From Gerris lacustris (Eukaryota; Arthropoda; Insecta; Hemiptera; Gerridae), in the NCBI GenBank assembly GCA_951217055.1, contig OX578285.1, positions 54,438,024-54,502,023 on the forward strand: DNA of 64,000 nt. Direction: 5' to 3'. Positions within the stretch are counted from its first letter, which is position 1, and each line of letters starts with the position of its first letter. Made by a program: the position numbers and the translations under genes. Positions 33,757 through 46,800 of this stretch are shown piece by piece. The notes under the pieces were generated by a model. That model saw only the letters and a program-made list of their open reading frames with translations, had not been told where the DNA came from and made no database searches.

Positions 33757-36700
33757 GTAAGTTTTTTTTTTTTTTGTTTTAAAATGTAAGGAGTGGGTGG
33801 CATAATCACTATTACTGTGTCTTATTTGTGTTAAACACATATATGTTATTATAATAGCTCTTGTTACATAAATTTGATTTTAATGTGTCTGTTTTCAGTT
33901 TGGGAATACTTGCTACAGCAATTCGGTTCTTCAAGCTTTATACTTTTGTAAACCATTTCGAGAAAAAGTTCTGGAGTACAAAGCAAAAAATAAACGGAAT
34001 AAAGAAACTCTGCTATCATGCCTAGCTGATCTGTTTTACAGTATTGCCACACAGAAGAAGAAAGTTGGTTCTATTGCCCCAAAAAAATTTATTGCAAGAC
34101 TCCGGAAAGAAAAAGGTATCGCTGTTTGTGATATTTTTAAATCTGTCATTTTGTAATATTTCGTATTTATATATATAATATATGTATATGGCAGCATCTT
34201 TCTTCTGCGTCTTCCAAACCTAGGTGCTAGGGTGATCAGCGCCATTCCTGGCCATCCCATACTTGGGACAGCCCGCACCAGGTTCCACGCCCTGAGGGGT
34301 GTAAAATTTAAAATGTTAATTTTTGCTTCTTAGCATAAATAAGGTAACGGAAGCGCTATGGTTGTTTGATGTCTCTGAATTCAAAAATTACAAGTCTGAA
34401 ATCCGTTTCAGACATTAAGGAACATTTTTGGTCCTAAGTCTGTCTGTCGATCTGTACTGTACAACGTTTTTGATGTCTTAAACACTTCTGAAAAACCACT
34501 TGTCCGATTTTTCTTAAATTTGTTGGTCAGAATTAGCCATTGTTATTCCTCTGTAAGTGTTAACCTTCTGCGCTCATTGCTTTCTCCCCCACATGCTCAT
34601 TAAGTTGTTTTATTTACACATTATCTTTAAAAGTACTTATCTGTTATTTAAGAAATGTTGATGCTTTTGTTGTTGAATATAGCCCACAGATGGTCCCACA
34701 TTAATTCCAACAGTCTGCACTCATTAAATTTTGCTAAATTGAGACATACTTTTATTCATGTAAAAATCAAAGCAATTTGGACTGAATTAAAAATCAGGGG
34801 GAAAAAATGAAATAAATTTGACAATAATGGGTTGTAATAAGCATCAATTCATTATGATTTATTCTTCTGTTAATCCCTTATTTTTCTAATTTTCCCCAAA
34901 TTTTTAGTCTTCAGGGACGAAGTTAAAAAAAACATTACAGTTTTTTTTATAATATTTTTATTTGTGGCAAATTTTCGCCCACACCTGGGCATCTTCGGGC
35001 CTTAATCAGTGTAACTTGTCATCCTAGATATTAAAATACAAAGGTTTGTGTCAGGAGTGAGTAACATACACTAGACATAATCTTTAGTTTAAATCAAATT
35101 ATAATTATTATTAACTACGGGAAACAGACAGTGAAAAATACACTCCTGTGCCGGGAAGGCACAGGAGTGTATTTTTCACTGTCTGTTTCCCGTAGTTAAT
35201 AATAATTATAATTTGATTTAAATTAAAATTTAACTTTCCGTAGTATGAAAACTACCAAAAACGTAAAAAATTGCATAATCTTTAGTTACTGACTAATCTG
35301 GTGGTATTTGACTTTCTCAGAAAATCAAATAATACAATCATAAAGCTTTGTTTGTTTCCTAAGCCAGCCACAGTCTGAACCTGCATGGAGTTCATGCATT
35401 TAGGACTGTGGGGCATGTTGGGATTTCAGTCGAACAGCTACCCGATATAAGATGGAGTGCCAGTATTTTCTATACTATTTTCAATTCGATGGAATCAGTA
35501 TTTTCAACTTTTCTGAAATTGTTGAGACCCTGGACGTTCTATGTGATCCAAAAGAGTCGAAGGAAACCTGAGGGGCGTTCTCAAAATCTTTTAATCGCCA
35601 TCTGCGACTTTTCTTTATTGATATTAAATTTAATAAATAAAACAATATTCAAGTATTAGGTACTTTATTTGTCTAAATCACAAGTATTTTTTAACCCTTT
35701 ACTATACTGGTTTCAGCATGTTTGCTATCTTCTGTGGTTAAGTAATAATTAAATATAAATGTATAGGTGAAAAAGTATGGAATGTGGAGGATTAGGTAAG
35801 GTAGGGTGAAGGGTGTGCAAGGGAAGGGTCAGTGGATTAACCTTACTTAACTTAAGGTTGAAACACCTGTACAAGTTTCTGTTTAGAAGGCATTACTATA
35901 GTTATTTATGTAACTAGGCAGCAAAATGGAATTTTACTGGCGAGTGATTAGATTAGCCTCCGAGCCGAAGGCGAGGACAGGCTATAATAATTAACTGCCG
36001 AGGCGAAGCCGAGGCAGGTAATTTACCTATTTGACTACCGAGGCGAAGCCGAGGCAGGCAATGAATAAACGAGGCAGAAATGTTTCCTTTGCTGCCTTGT
36101 TGCATACAATATTTTATCTACTTGCGGAAGAAAAATGAAGCTGCTAAAATGTTATCTTTATTAATATAACATAGTTAATAACTAAGTGTCATATTAATAA
36201 AGATAATAACATATGTATTAACTAAAATTAATGTTCAAATAAGAAACGGGAATAATAACAATAAGTGAAAAGCAAACTCAATCTATAACAACAAAATACA
36301 AAACACACGTTTATAACACACATAACTTCTGAATGAATAATGCACGCAATATACTATATTTATTTATATTTTTAATAAAAAATTAATAATAAAAGTGTTA
36401 AAGATATCTTCTATTGCTTAAAAGAAAAGAAGTAACTAGGATACATCAAGAAAAGTAGCTATTTTAATCTAGAATGACTTAAATAATAAAAATAATATGG
36501 ATGTTCAATGTTTACATGACACTACAGTATAGTCAGTGACTCAACTATTTTTTTTAATTAAAGATCTACTAATCATTGAACTTCTTTAACAGAATTTACA
36601 AATATAAACAAATTATTTTATTATTAAAACGTTTATTTATTATTAAATATTACTTATTTAACTATAATATATAATGTTATAAGATAGAGATAATAGTATA

Positions 36701-39700
36701 AACTGTTCTTGCCAAAATAAGAGGTTACGACACGCTGTGGTAAACACTGTTACTTTCTCTGCCTAGGCAGGGAAATATTTCCCTGCCTAGGCAGAGAAAG
36801 TATTTTCCTGACTGTTTTAACTACTTTCCTGCCTGTTTTTAATATTTTAATGACAAATCCGGGAAATAGTACTTTCCAGCCTAAAAACAGTTAAGTAATG
36901 TTTAATTTTGCTGCCGCGAGTAGATAAAAAATATTCCTGAATTTTACAATTATAGAATATATAATAAGTTTGACTGTTATAATATTACTATTGCAATTAT
37001 GCTTAAAAATTTTGATCTTTTTACATAAAATGATTGTGATATTAATATGCCACTTAATTAATGATAATTCATTAAATTAAACAAATTATGGTACATAGGT
37101 TAATTTACATTAATGTTTAATTATTACGACATCGTATTGTCGATTATTATTGAGAATGTCCTTTATAAACCTGTTTGCAATCATTATATGGGATTTGATA
37201 AATAATATTCATTTGATCGTTCTTTTGAATTTTGTCTTTGGTGTTAGTGTATATTTTTTTCTGCATTTTATTTACTGGTTTCATTGCAAAGCATATTTCA
37301 GTGCAGTCAAACTCTCTAAAAATCCGTTTATTTTTTTCACTTAATCCATGTATACTAATGATACATACTTACTTGTACTTTTACTAATACATACTTTTAT
37401 GTTAATGATTTGTAGTGTTTATTAGGGGCTCTTTCTTCTACTTGGTTTTCTGGTTTATTGTTTGTTTTAAAATTTAATTGCTTATTCCTCAACGATTTTA
37501 TTAGTGATAGTGGGTAAAAGTTAAATAGTAGTTTTTTTATATATAACCGTTTTTATTTCAGGTAAAAAAGTGGGCTGGGTCAGTTTTATTGCGGTTTGAA
37601 TTAAATTTGCTGCCGAGTTGGATTTTTTATAGTAACCGTGGTAAGAATGGAAATTTAAGAAATTGTTATTTTTAATACTTTTTTTAAACCATTTAGTCTT
37701 TACATTACCTTAACTATCTTTTATAATAGTAATATTTAAATAGTTCAGCTGCCCATCATTTTCCATTTCATGTGTGAAGGTAATATTTGGGTGGAAATTA
37801 TTAAATTCTTTCAGTATTGTATGTAATTCTGAGTGTTTTATTATTAAAAATAGCTCATATATTTTACATCGTATATATATTTTACTATTAATTTCAGTTT
37901 ATGTGTCATTTTATTAAGGGTTGAATCTAATAAGTGATTCATGAATATTCCTCTAATATGTTAAATGATTAACAGTTTCCCATTTGCATCCCTCCAATTT
38001 TGTCTGTACAATTCGTTATCATTGAGAAAGTATGAATTGTTGCAGCAAAATTTAAAAACTTCCAAAAATTGTTTGTTTCCATTTGATATTTAGTGTGCGG
38101 TAATATTTTTCCCCAGGTTTTTGATATTATATACTTCTAGTAATGGTATACTTGTAAGCAAAGCTTGAACATCAAATGAAACTAATATTTCGTCTGATTC
38201 CAGTTTAGTTGTTTCTAATATATTTTTTAAAAAATTCTGCATTTTTTATGTCGTATTAATTTTTACTATTTAAGAGATTGAAACTAGAGATTTTACTATT
38301 TAAGAACTTGTATATATTATTTACTATCGGTCTAATGGGGGTGTCTGTTTATGTGTCTTTAACAAACCATACATTCTTGCAAATCTGGAACTGTTTATAT
38401 TTAAATCTGTTTTTATTCTTTTTTATTTATAAACTTCTTTTTCTCTTAATTTACTCGTTAGGTTGCTGTATTCTTTTTTAATCTCTTTGAGCTTATCTTC
38501 TACTTCTGTTCTTATTTATCTATATACTTGGTTGTTATTTAGGTGTTCTTTTTTTCTTATATTATATTTGGTCTTTTGTTATAATAACTGCTAAATTGCT
38601 TTTGTCTACTTTTGTAATAATGATGTTAGAGTTAAAAGGGATTTCTTCAATTTACCTACGTCTTTGAGAATTAGGTTGTCTATACAGTAGAGTCTCGCTT
38701 ATCCGGACCCCGCTAGTCCGGACATCCGTATAATCCGGAAAGGCTAAAAACTATGTACAAATTGAACCAGGGCTTATTCAGATTTATGAATTGTTAAGAT
38801 TATTGAAGTTTCTGCTTTTATTGTCTATTAAAATTTATATAAAATTGTTTCTAGAATAGTTTACAGGTGTACATTCCAACGTTCTGACACGAGGAATACC
38901 CGGTATTTCTGTTAAAAATTAACAGATTTAGAATAAGTAAGAACATCGACAAATCTCTTTTGGTTCCATAGAAATGTAGGGCTGAAGATATAAAGGTAGT
39001 GTATTCCAGGAAATACAATAAAATTCGAGTAAGATGGTGAGAGAGTTTTAAGGGGGTCAACGCAGTTCCGTGAAATTTCGCCAAGCCGTGTGTGTATAAT
39101 GTCTCAACTTTTTGTGAAATGATTAGCCGGTGAAATGATATCGGAACACAGCTTGTTTTCCTGGAAGTCCCTTCAATACCTGCACCTGCTTAGTAGATTG
39201 TAATTTTATTCTAAGTCATTTGATATTTGGACTGGTGACAGAACAGTCCTAAAATAGTGAACATACGTTGTATAAGTATGTTTTTGAGACTAGTAGAAGT
39301 AACTTTTACGATAATAACATGGATTTTAATAGTTTTTCTCAACCAAAACTTGTTTTATATTATATTTTAAAACTGATTCCGTTTAATCCGGACTTTCGGT
39401 AATCCGGACTGGGTCTGGTCCCGTCAAACCCGGATTAGCGAGACTCTACTGTACTTCCTAATAATACTTTATTGTTTTTATATGCGGTTTGGAATTTCCT
39501 GAAGGTGTTTATTTAATGGCGGCGGAGTGCATTTGTATGATTCTTGGATTTGTATTGTTTGTTCTTTGCCCCTTTCCCACAGTTATCAGTCGTTCACAGG
39601 GCTCTGGCTTCTGTGGGGTCAGTTACCTCTAGGTACTCGTGAGTCTGAAACTCTAAACACGGAGACTACCACTAGTCAGCAGGTTAGGACACTTTTAAAG

Positions 39701-42628
39701 GGTCGCTCATAATCCCTCTCCTAGAATCCATGTAATCCGGAGATCCTTACAGGTTTAAGAAAGTTTAATCAAGGTCTAAGGGAATAAGATTGCCCATAGG
39801 CTTAAAATTAGTGGAGCGTACTAACTCAGTTTTGCACTCCTGTCTGAGTAAGTTGGACATGGCTCTCATCTACTATTGCATGAAAGTCAAGGTTCGCCTC
39901 TTATCTATGGATAACAACGTTGAGGCCAGGCCTTCAATGTAAGTGTTACCACGAGTAAAGCTAAGAATGCTCGCTTAATTCAAGGAGAGCAACCTCATCT
40001 GGTTAATGGTAGTAGTGCTGTACCGTTAGGTCCATCCCCATCTAAGGCACCTTCCGTCACTACAATTAATATTCTTCAACAATGTTTTAATTTAAATCAA
40101 ATTATAATTATTATTAACATAGTTTTATTAAAATAAATCATTTATGACTAAAAGAATAAAAATAATATTATTTAATTTTAATCAAATTATAATTATTATT
40201 AACAAATGAACAACACAAGAAAAACAAAGACTCAACTAAAATCTTTATCATCTTTCAATAACTAAAGAACGGAAAAAGCTAGGCGAGAGGGGAAAAAAGG
40301 TATAGAAGCGTACAGATGCGCTACACGGCTAACTGGTTAGATAGAATCTGAACTGTGGGCCTGGGTATTAGAAATGACGTAGAAGTGTAGAGGAGAGAGC
40401 ACGTTCCAGGGCCGTGCCCCGCCCCATTGACCCAACCAGCACCACGTACCCAGAACGTGGTCCACCATGAATGTGTTGCTGTTTTTTTTTCTCTACATTA
40501 TAAGCAAAGTCCAATATAGTTAAGTTCTACTTTACATTAATCTGAAGACATTGTTAAGTTGATTAATTGTATGTTGCTGTTATTTATTTATTTATTTATT
40601 TTTTTTTTTTTACAGAAGAGTTTGATAATTACTTACAGCAGGATGCTCATGAATTTCTCAACTTTCTCATAAATCGTATAAATGAAACTATTTTATGTAA
40701 GTTCTCATATTTTATATAATTTAAATAGAGATATTTTATAGATTAGAATAAAACTAGTTATCATTAGTTAACTACTAAGTTCGGTTTTGGATAAAAACAA
40801 CACATAGTTTTAACCAATTAGTTTGATAAAATTTATTTATCTACGATTGATACGAAATATAAACATTATATCTTTGTTTAGATGCGTAGAAAGTGATTAT
40901 TTGCGTACTTGTATTCATTGCGCATGCGCGTCTCATAGTTCTAAATAATTCCTCTTCTTTACCACACTAGTGCGGTAAAGAAGAGGAATTCTTCAGCTTT
41001 ACGCACGATTAGCTAGTTTGTTTATATTTAACAAAACTAATTTGCTTTTATTAAAGTAACTGTTTATATCGAGTTTTTAGTGAAAAACAATGAGTGAATC
41101 AAGTGACTTTGACGAAAATGTGGAGAATAATACTCCTCCAGAAATAATTAATTCAGCAAAAAATACAACTAATGAATTAATGCCATCTTTATCAAGAGAG
41201 AGATACGAACTTACATACAGCAAGTTTATTTTTTTCTGTATTAAAGTAACTGTTTATATCGAGTTTTTAGTGAAAAACAATGAGTGAATCAAGTGACTTT
41301 GACGAAAATGTGGAGAATAATAATCCTCCAGAAATAATTAATTCGGCAAAAAATACAACTAATGAATTAATGCCATCTTTATCAAGAGAGAGATACGAAC
41401 TTACATACAGCAAGCTTATTTGTTTCTGTATTTATTATTTAAATCTAACAATCGTAGATAAAGTACGGTACGCAACTCGTGCGAAAACGGCATTTTGCAT
41501 TGCTCGTGTGGTTTTACCACTCTCGCTATCGCTCGGGTGCAAACTCCACACTCGCATGCAAAATGCAACTTTACGCACTCGACGCGTAATGTACTATTAC
41601 ATCATCAGGTTTATGAACTATACTAAACTTACAATCTAATCATAGTGGAGTTTAAAATTGGTGTGATCAAAGAACTATATATCAAATATAATTTGTAATA
41701 GGTAAGGACTCAAGGTGGGGGACAAAATGGAGTTGAGAAGATCAACATGTGATCAGGTAAAATAGTGTTCATTCAGGTAAGGGTAAAACAGTCAAATAAG
41801 GTGTGGTCATTTAATGTTAATCATATCAACTCCATATTGTCTCCCATATTGAATCCTTCCCTCTTACAAATTATTTCCAATATCTAGTTCCTTGATCACA
41901 CATATATAATACACACTATTTACACACATATTTTAAACTCAACTATGTTTAGATTGTAAGTCTAGTATAGTTCATAACCCTGATGATGAAAATAAATTTT
42001 ACTAAACTAATTGGTTTAAGCTGTGTTATTTTTATCCAAAACTGTACCTGGTTGCTAATTTGTAGTATTATTCCGAGATATTTATCCACAAACTTGGGGA
42101 AGAGGATGATTTTTTGAGAGAAAAAAAAACAACAATAACTGAGGTTACTTATACGCCAAAAAAAATATTAAGTTACCAGGTATAACTGTAGTGAAAGTGT
42201 ATTTTTTGTTACATTTTTTCCGTAACTAGTGTTTAATATGTATTATAGTATAATACTTGGTTCAAAATAATTAAAAAAATATATATAAATAACGTCTCTT
42301 TCCAAAGCTAATGTCAACAGATACCTGTAGGAAAATTGTTACCTAATTAATTGATGTTAACTTTTAATATCATTTTATTTTCATTATTTATACTTCTTTT
42401 TATTGTTGAAATAAATATTAAATTAATTCATAAGTCGTGGGACGGGTTTTTTAATTTATATTAACAGCTAGGTTACACTCCCACTAAAAAAAAAAAAAAT
42501 CTTAGGGTTATTACACTTTAACTTCAAAAATGCCTAGTGTTATAATGTTTTAAGTTGTGTTTGAATCCATGGACCAATTAGTTTTATTAGTGTAACCTCA
42601 AATATTCATGTGCTCTTAGGTTAGGTTA

Positions 42629-42668
<40 letters not shown>

Positions 42669-43819
42669 TTAAGATTGTAGTTATGACTAAGATTTTTATT
42701 ATTATTCATGCATTATTATTTATATTATACTCATTACTGGTATAATTGTTTATTTGATTTGGTTTAAATGATTTATTTTAGCTGAAAGAGGTCCGACAAA
42801 TAGAAGAGGTGAAAGCACCGCTCATGATAATTCCCCAACTGAACCCACATGGGTTCATGAAATTTTCCAAGGAATCTTAACCAGTGAAACCAGATGTCTA
42901 AATTGCGAAACTGTAAGCTCTTCCCTGAATTATATTTACTGAGTTTGTACTGTATTTATTTTATAGTCTGATTATAAAATCCCACTAGCTAAAAGAAAAA
43001 AAATATCTAAAATTATTTTACCAATCTTGATCTAATATGACACCCTCTTTTCTTTAAAGATTTTAATTTTCAATTATGTTCGTGGCTTTTTTTTTTTTAA
43101 TTGTGAAAGTATTAACTTTTTTGTCAAATTATCTCAAGTTGTCTAAATATCTCTACCATTGCGTAAAATATTCTGTATCAATTTCAATGTTGAAGTATGG
43201 CCTTTAACCATTAATTTACCTTAATAAAAAAAATTGTAATAAAATATTTTATATTTTTCCAGCTAAGCAGCAAAGACGAAGATTTTTTTGATTTACAAAT
43301 TGATATTGACCAAAACACTTCGATCACACATTGCCTGAGATGTTTCAGCAGTATGGAAACTCTTTGTGGAGATAATAAGTTTAAATGTGACCACTGCGCT
43401 AGTTATCAAGAAGCACAGGTAATAAATTATTACTTATAATTCTTTTGACTAAATTATTTATTAAGCCCCTCCCTCTACAAATTGCAAAAATTTGCAAATC
43501 TGCACAAATGATATAGACTTAACTCTTTGTATGAGAGTTTACTTAATTTGTGACACTCTATTTCAGACTAAGGTAAATAAATAAAAGACAACCAATTGAA
43601 AGTTTTGTTAATGCCTTCTACTTGTAATAGTACATTACGCGTCGAGTGTGTAGTAGTGTCGAGTCGTATCCAGGCTTTGGACCGGCAACGGCGAAGTTAA
43701 ACTTATTTAATTTAATTTTTTTTTTCTTTAATTTAAGCTACTATTTTTTACATAAATCGTATAAAAAAATTGTATAAAAATTAAGTTAAGTTTTTAAAAG
43801 ACAAATATTATTTCGGGGG

Positions 43820-43855
<36 letters not shown>

Positions 43856-46800
43856 TTTATTTATAAAAAGGGAAAACCTCCAAGGATGAACGTAAGAAGG
43901 TACAATAGACTTTGACCTTCGCTATTAAATAGTATATTATGTTACTAGGCTGTGAAGTGAGTTTTTTCTTTACCGCGGCAATTACATTTACTGTCGAGCG
44001 AAGCTCGACAGTAAATATTGCCAAGGTAAAGAAAAAACACTTCACAGTCGCGTAGCATATGCTATTTTTTCCGAGGTAGCAGACAATGAAAAAACATTAA
44101 ATATTAATCACTAATCAATATATAATAATAACAAATATTAGTACATACTTAAGACTTAAAAAAAAAAACCTTAAAAAGAGGTTACACTATAAGAAAAGAT
44201 AAGTAAAACGCATTGACATCTAGCGGATTTTAATCGTACTAGAAGCATTTCTACAAAGACTGCAGCACTACTAAAGGAAGTTTTGACAACTACCCGCCGG
44301 AAAATAAAAATCTTTTAGTTCCTAGGACGTAAAAGATTTTTTCTTTACAGCTAGGAGTAATGAAAAAAATTTTTAAGTCCACATAATGAAAAAATGGATT
44401 TTAGCTATGTTTTTTAGGCTCTAAAGTTACTATTTCACAGCCTACCACGGAAAAAAATATTACGCGGGGCCGGCGCAAGTAATATGAGTCACCCGCCCTG
44501 CTAGAGTTGCAACCCCTTTCATTTTATTCTATCACTGAGAAATATTAACCCCAGCGACCCCTAGTGAGCCTATTATTTACCATTGTACATCATTCTAGTT
44601 CTGATAAATGGCGTTAAGAGTTACATGCGACGTCTAGTAAGGCTTCTATTTGAAAACATACATAAGAAAACGTCTATAGACGTATGTAGGCTGTGGAAGG
44701 CACTTTTTGATTACGTCCATAGACGTTTACAGTCTACGTTTACAGTAATTAAGGCACTTACTAATTACGTCCATAGATGTCTACACTACCGAAAGGGTTA
44801 ACAGTTAACTTTTAAATTTTGAATTACGTTTTAAGTATGTGTTCACTCTAAATAATTTTTATATAAAATGTCTGTTGTTTCGTAAATTAGAAAAATGTTA
44901 ATGGTATATTTTAAGTACTATTTTAAAAAAAGCTTAAACTCCAAATTCTATCTCTATAAGGAACCACAGCTATCAGGCTGATTTGCATGGAAAATAACTT
45001 AGTGGAAATCTAGCCTTAAAATGTAAATGTATTTGAAGCAATATATGGTACTACTAATAATAATAATCTTTTAATTTTGTGGAAGATCTTTTAAATAATT
45101 TATTCATTGGTTTTAATCTGAATTTTAGATTTACAATTTGTTTATTATTTATTATAAAAGTGTTTAATATTTCTGTCATTTATTATTCTTTGATACTATT
45201 ATAGCTTGGAGACTAAATTCTGTGGACATACAGTTTTCATAAGTTTATTGAAAATTTTATTTTAACTGACTTTAATTATTTATATTCTGTTAGAGTTATT
45301 GAGCTATTTATTTTTTACTCGTCAATATTATTTTGTTAATTTAATTTTTTTGTGAGCATTGATCCTAGTTTGTTCTGATATCTATTTTTTCTTTGTTTTA
45401 GAAACGCATGAGACTTAAGAAGCTCCCTATGATACTGGCTTTACATCTTAAAAGATTCAAGTATATGGAACAATATAATAGGCATATCAAAGTATCGCAT
45501 AGAGTTGTTTTTCCATTGGAACTAAGACTGTTTAACACGGTAATTTTATATAGTTTTTTTTCTTTTATGGTAAATTCTTTGTCTCTTCAAATTAAAACTT
45601 TTTTTTATATAAGTTTATTTTTCTTATCTATGGAAAGTCGGAAATTCCAAAACTTTGATTTACTCATGGCTGGTTCTCGCTACCCTTAATTTCTATTTCT
45701 TGCACAGTCCATATCCACATAGTAATTAAATATTGGTACAAACAAATTTATTTTTGCAGAAACACAGCTAATTTTATGTTTTATGTAGCTATCTCGTGAG
45801 TCCCCTCTTAATAAACAATACTGTAGTTATATATAAGTAGTTACACTGTTCCCTAATTGTCATTGGACACAAAAATTATTGATTACATCATTAAATTGTT
45901 AACTTGACATTTTATTGTAATACATCTATATCATTTTGCTTTTTTAAGTTTTTTAATGTTTCTTGGTAGTAGTTTATGAACTTATCCAATTAAAAATAAA
46001 ACAAAAACATTGAGCTTAATATATTCTATAGCAAAGTAAGGAAATCTGGTTAGTGTAATTTAATATACCAAGATGGCATTGACTTTAGCAAATGTTTAAT
46101 TGTATAGGTGTTAGTATGAACACTATTCATGTACCAAAATGTATATTTCTATCTAACGCCCAATATTTTATGGTAATCAATCTGCCCAGCAATTTCTTGG
46201 AAGTTAATCCTCCTCAATACCTAGGATTTGTTGGGAATGGAATTAATCAATCAATGTTTGTGTTCATTAGGGTCCATAGGCAAAACCAAGGACCCTTATA
46301 TTTTCCTGCGTGTGTCTGTCCGTCCGTCCTGTCACGTGCTCTCACGGCTACACCTTTCGTCCGATCACTTTGAAATTTGGCATGTATGTGTCTTGTACCT
46401 GCCCACATATTTTAAAAATATAGCGACTTAAAAAAAATATTTTTCAAAAAAATTAGGGTAAAAAATACTTAAGGGTTAAATTTTTTTAATTTTTTTCCGA
46501 CACCGTGAGGGGTATCATATGAAAGGGTACATCGAGCTGATTACAAAAATATATAATTCTTTGGCTATAACTTTGATAGGGCGAGTGTAGGTGAGTTTGA
46601 AGCGGGTTTGAAACGTGTCCCCCCTCCCTCTATCTCGCTTATGTGAAGTGCAAAAAATCTGAAAAAATTCCTGAACATTCTTCGACCAAAAGTAAAGATA
46701 CCACTTTTTGGAAATTTCGAAAAAAATATTATTTTATTTTTTATTGACAAAATACGTTTTTTTTATAATTATGGCCTTTTCGATGTATTTATATGGTTGT

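Noticed and set aside
45408..45689. 93-residue frame starting at an internal Met of USP exon 7
   Set aside because: The splice donor at 45540 ends the exon. The rest is intron read-through.
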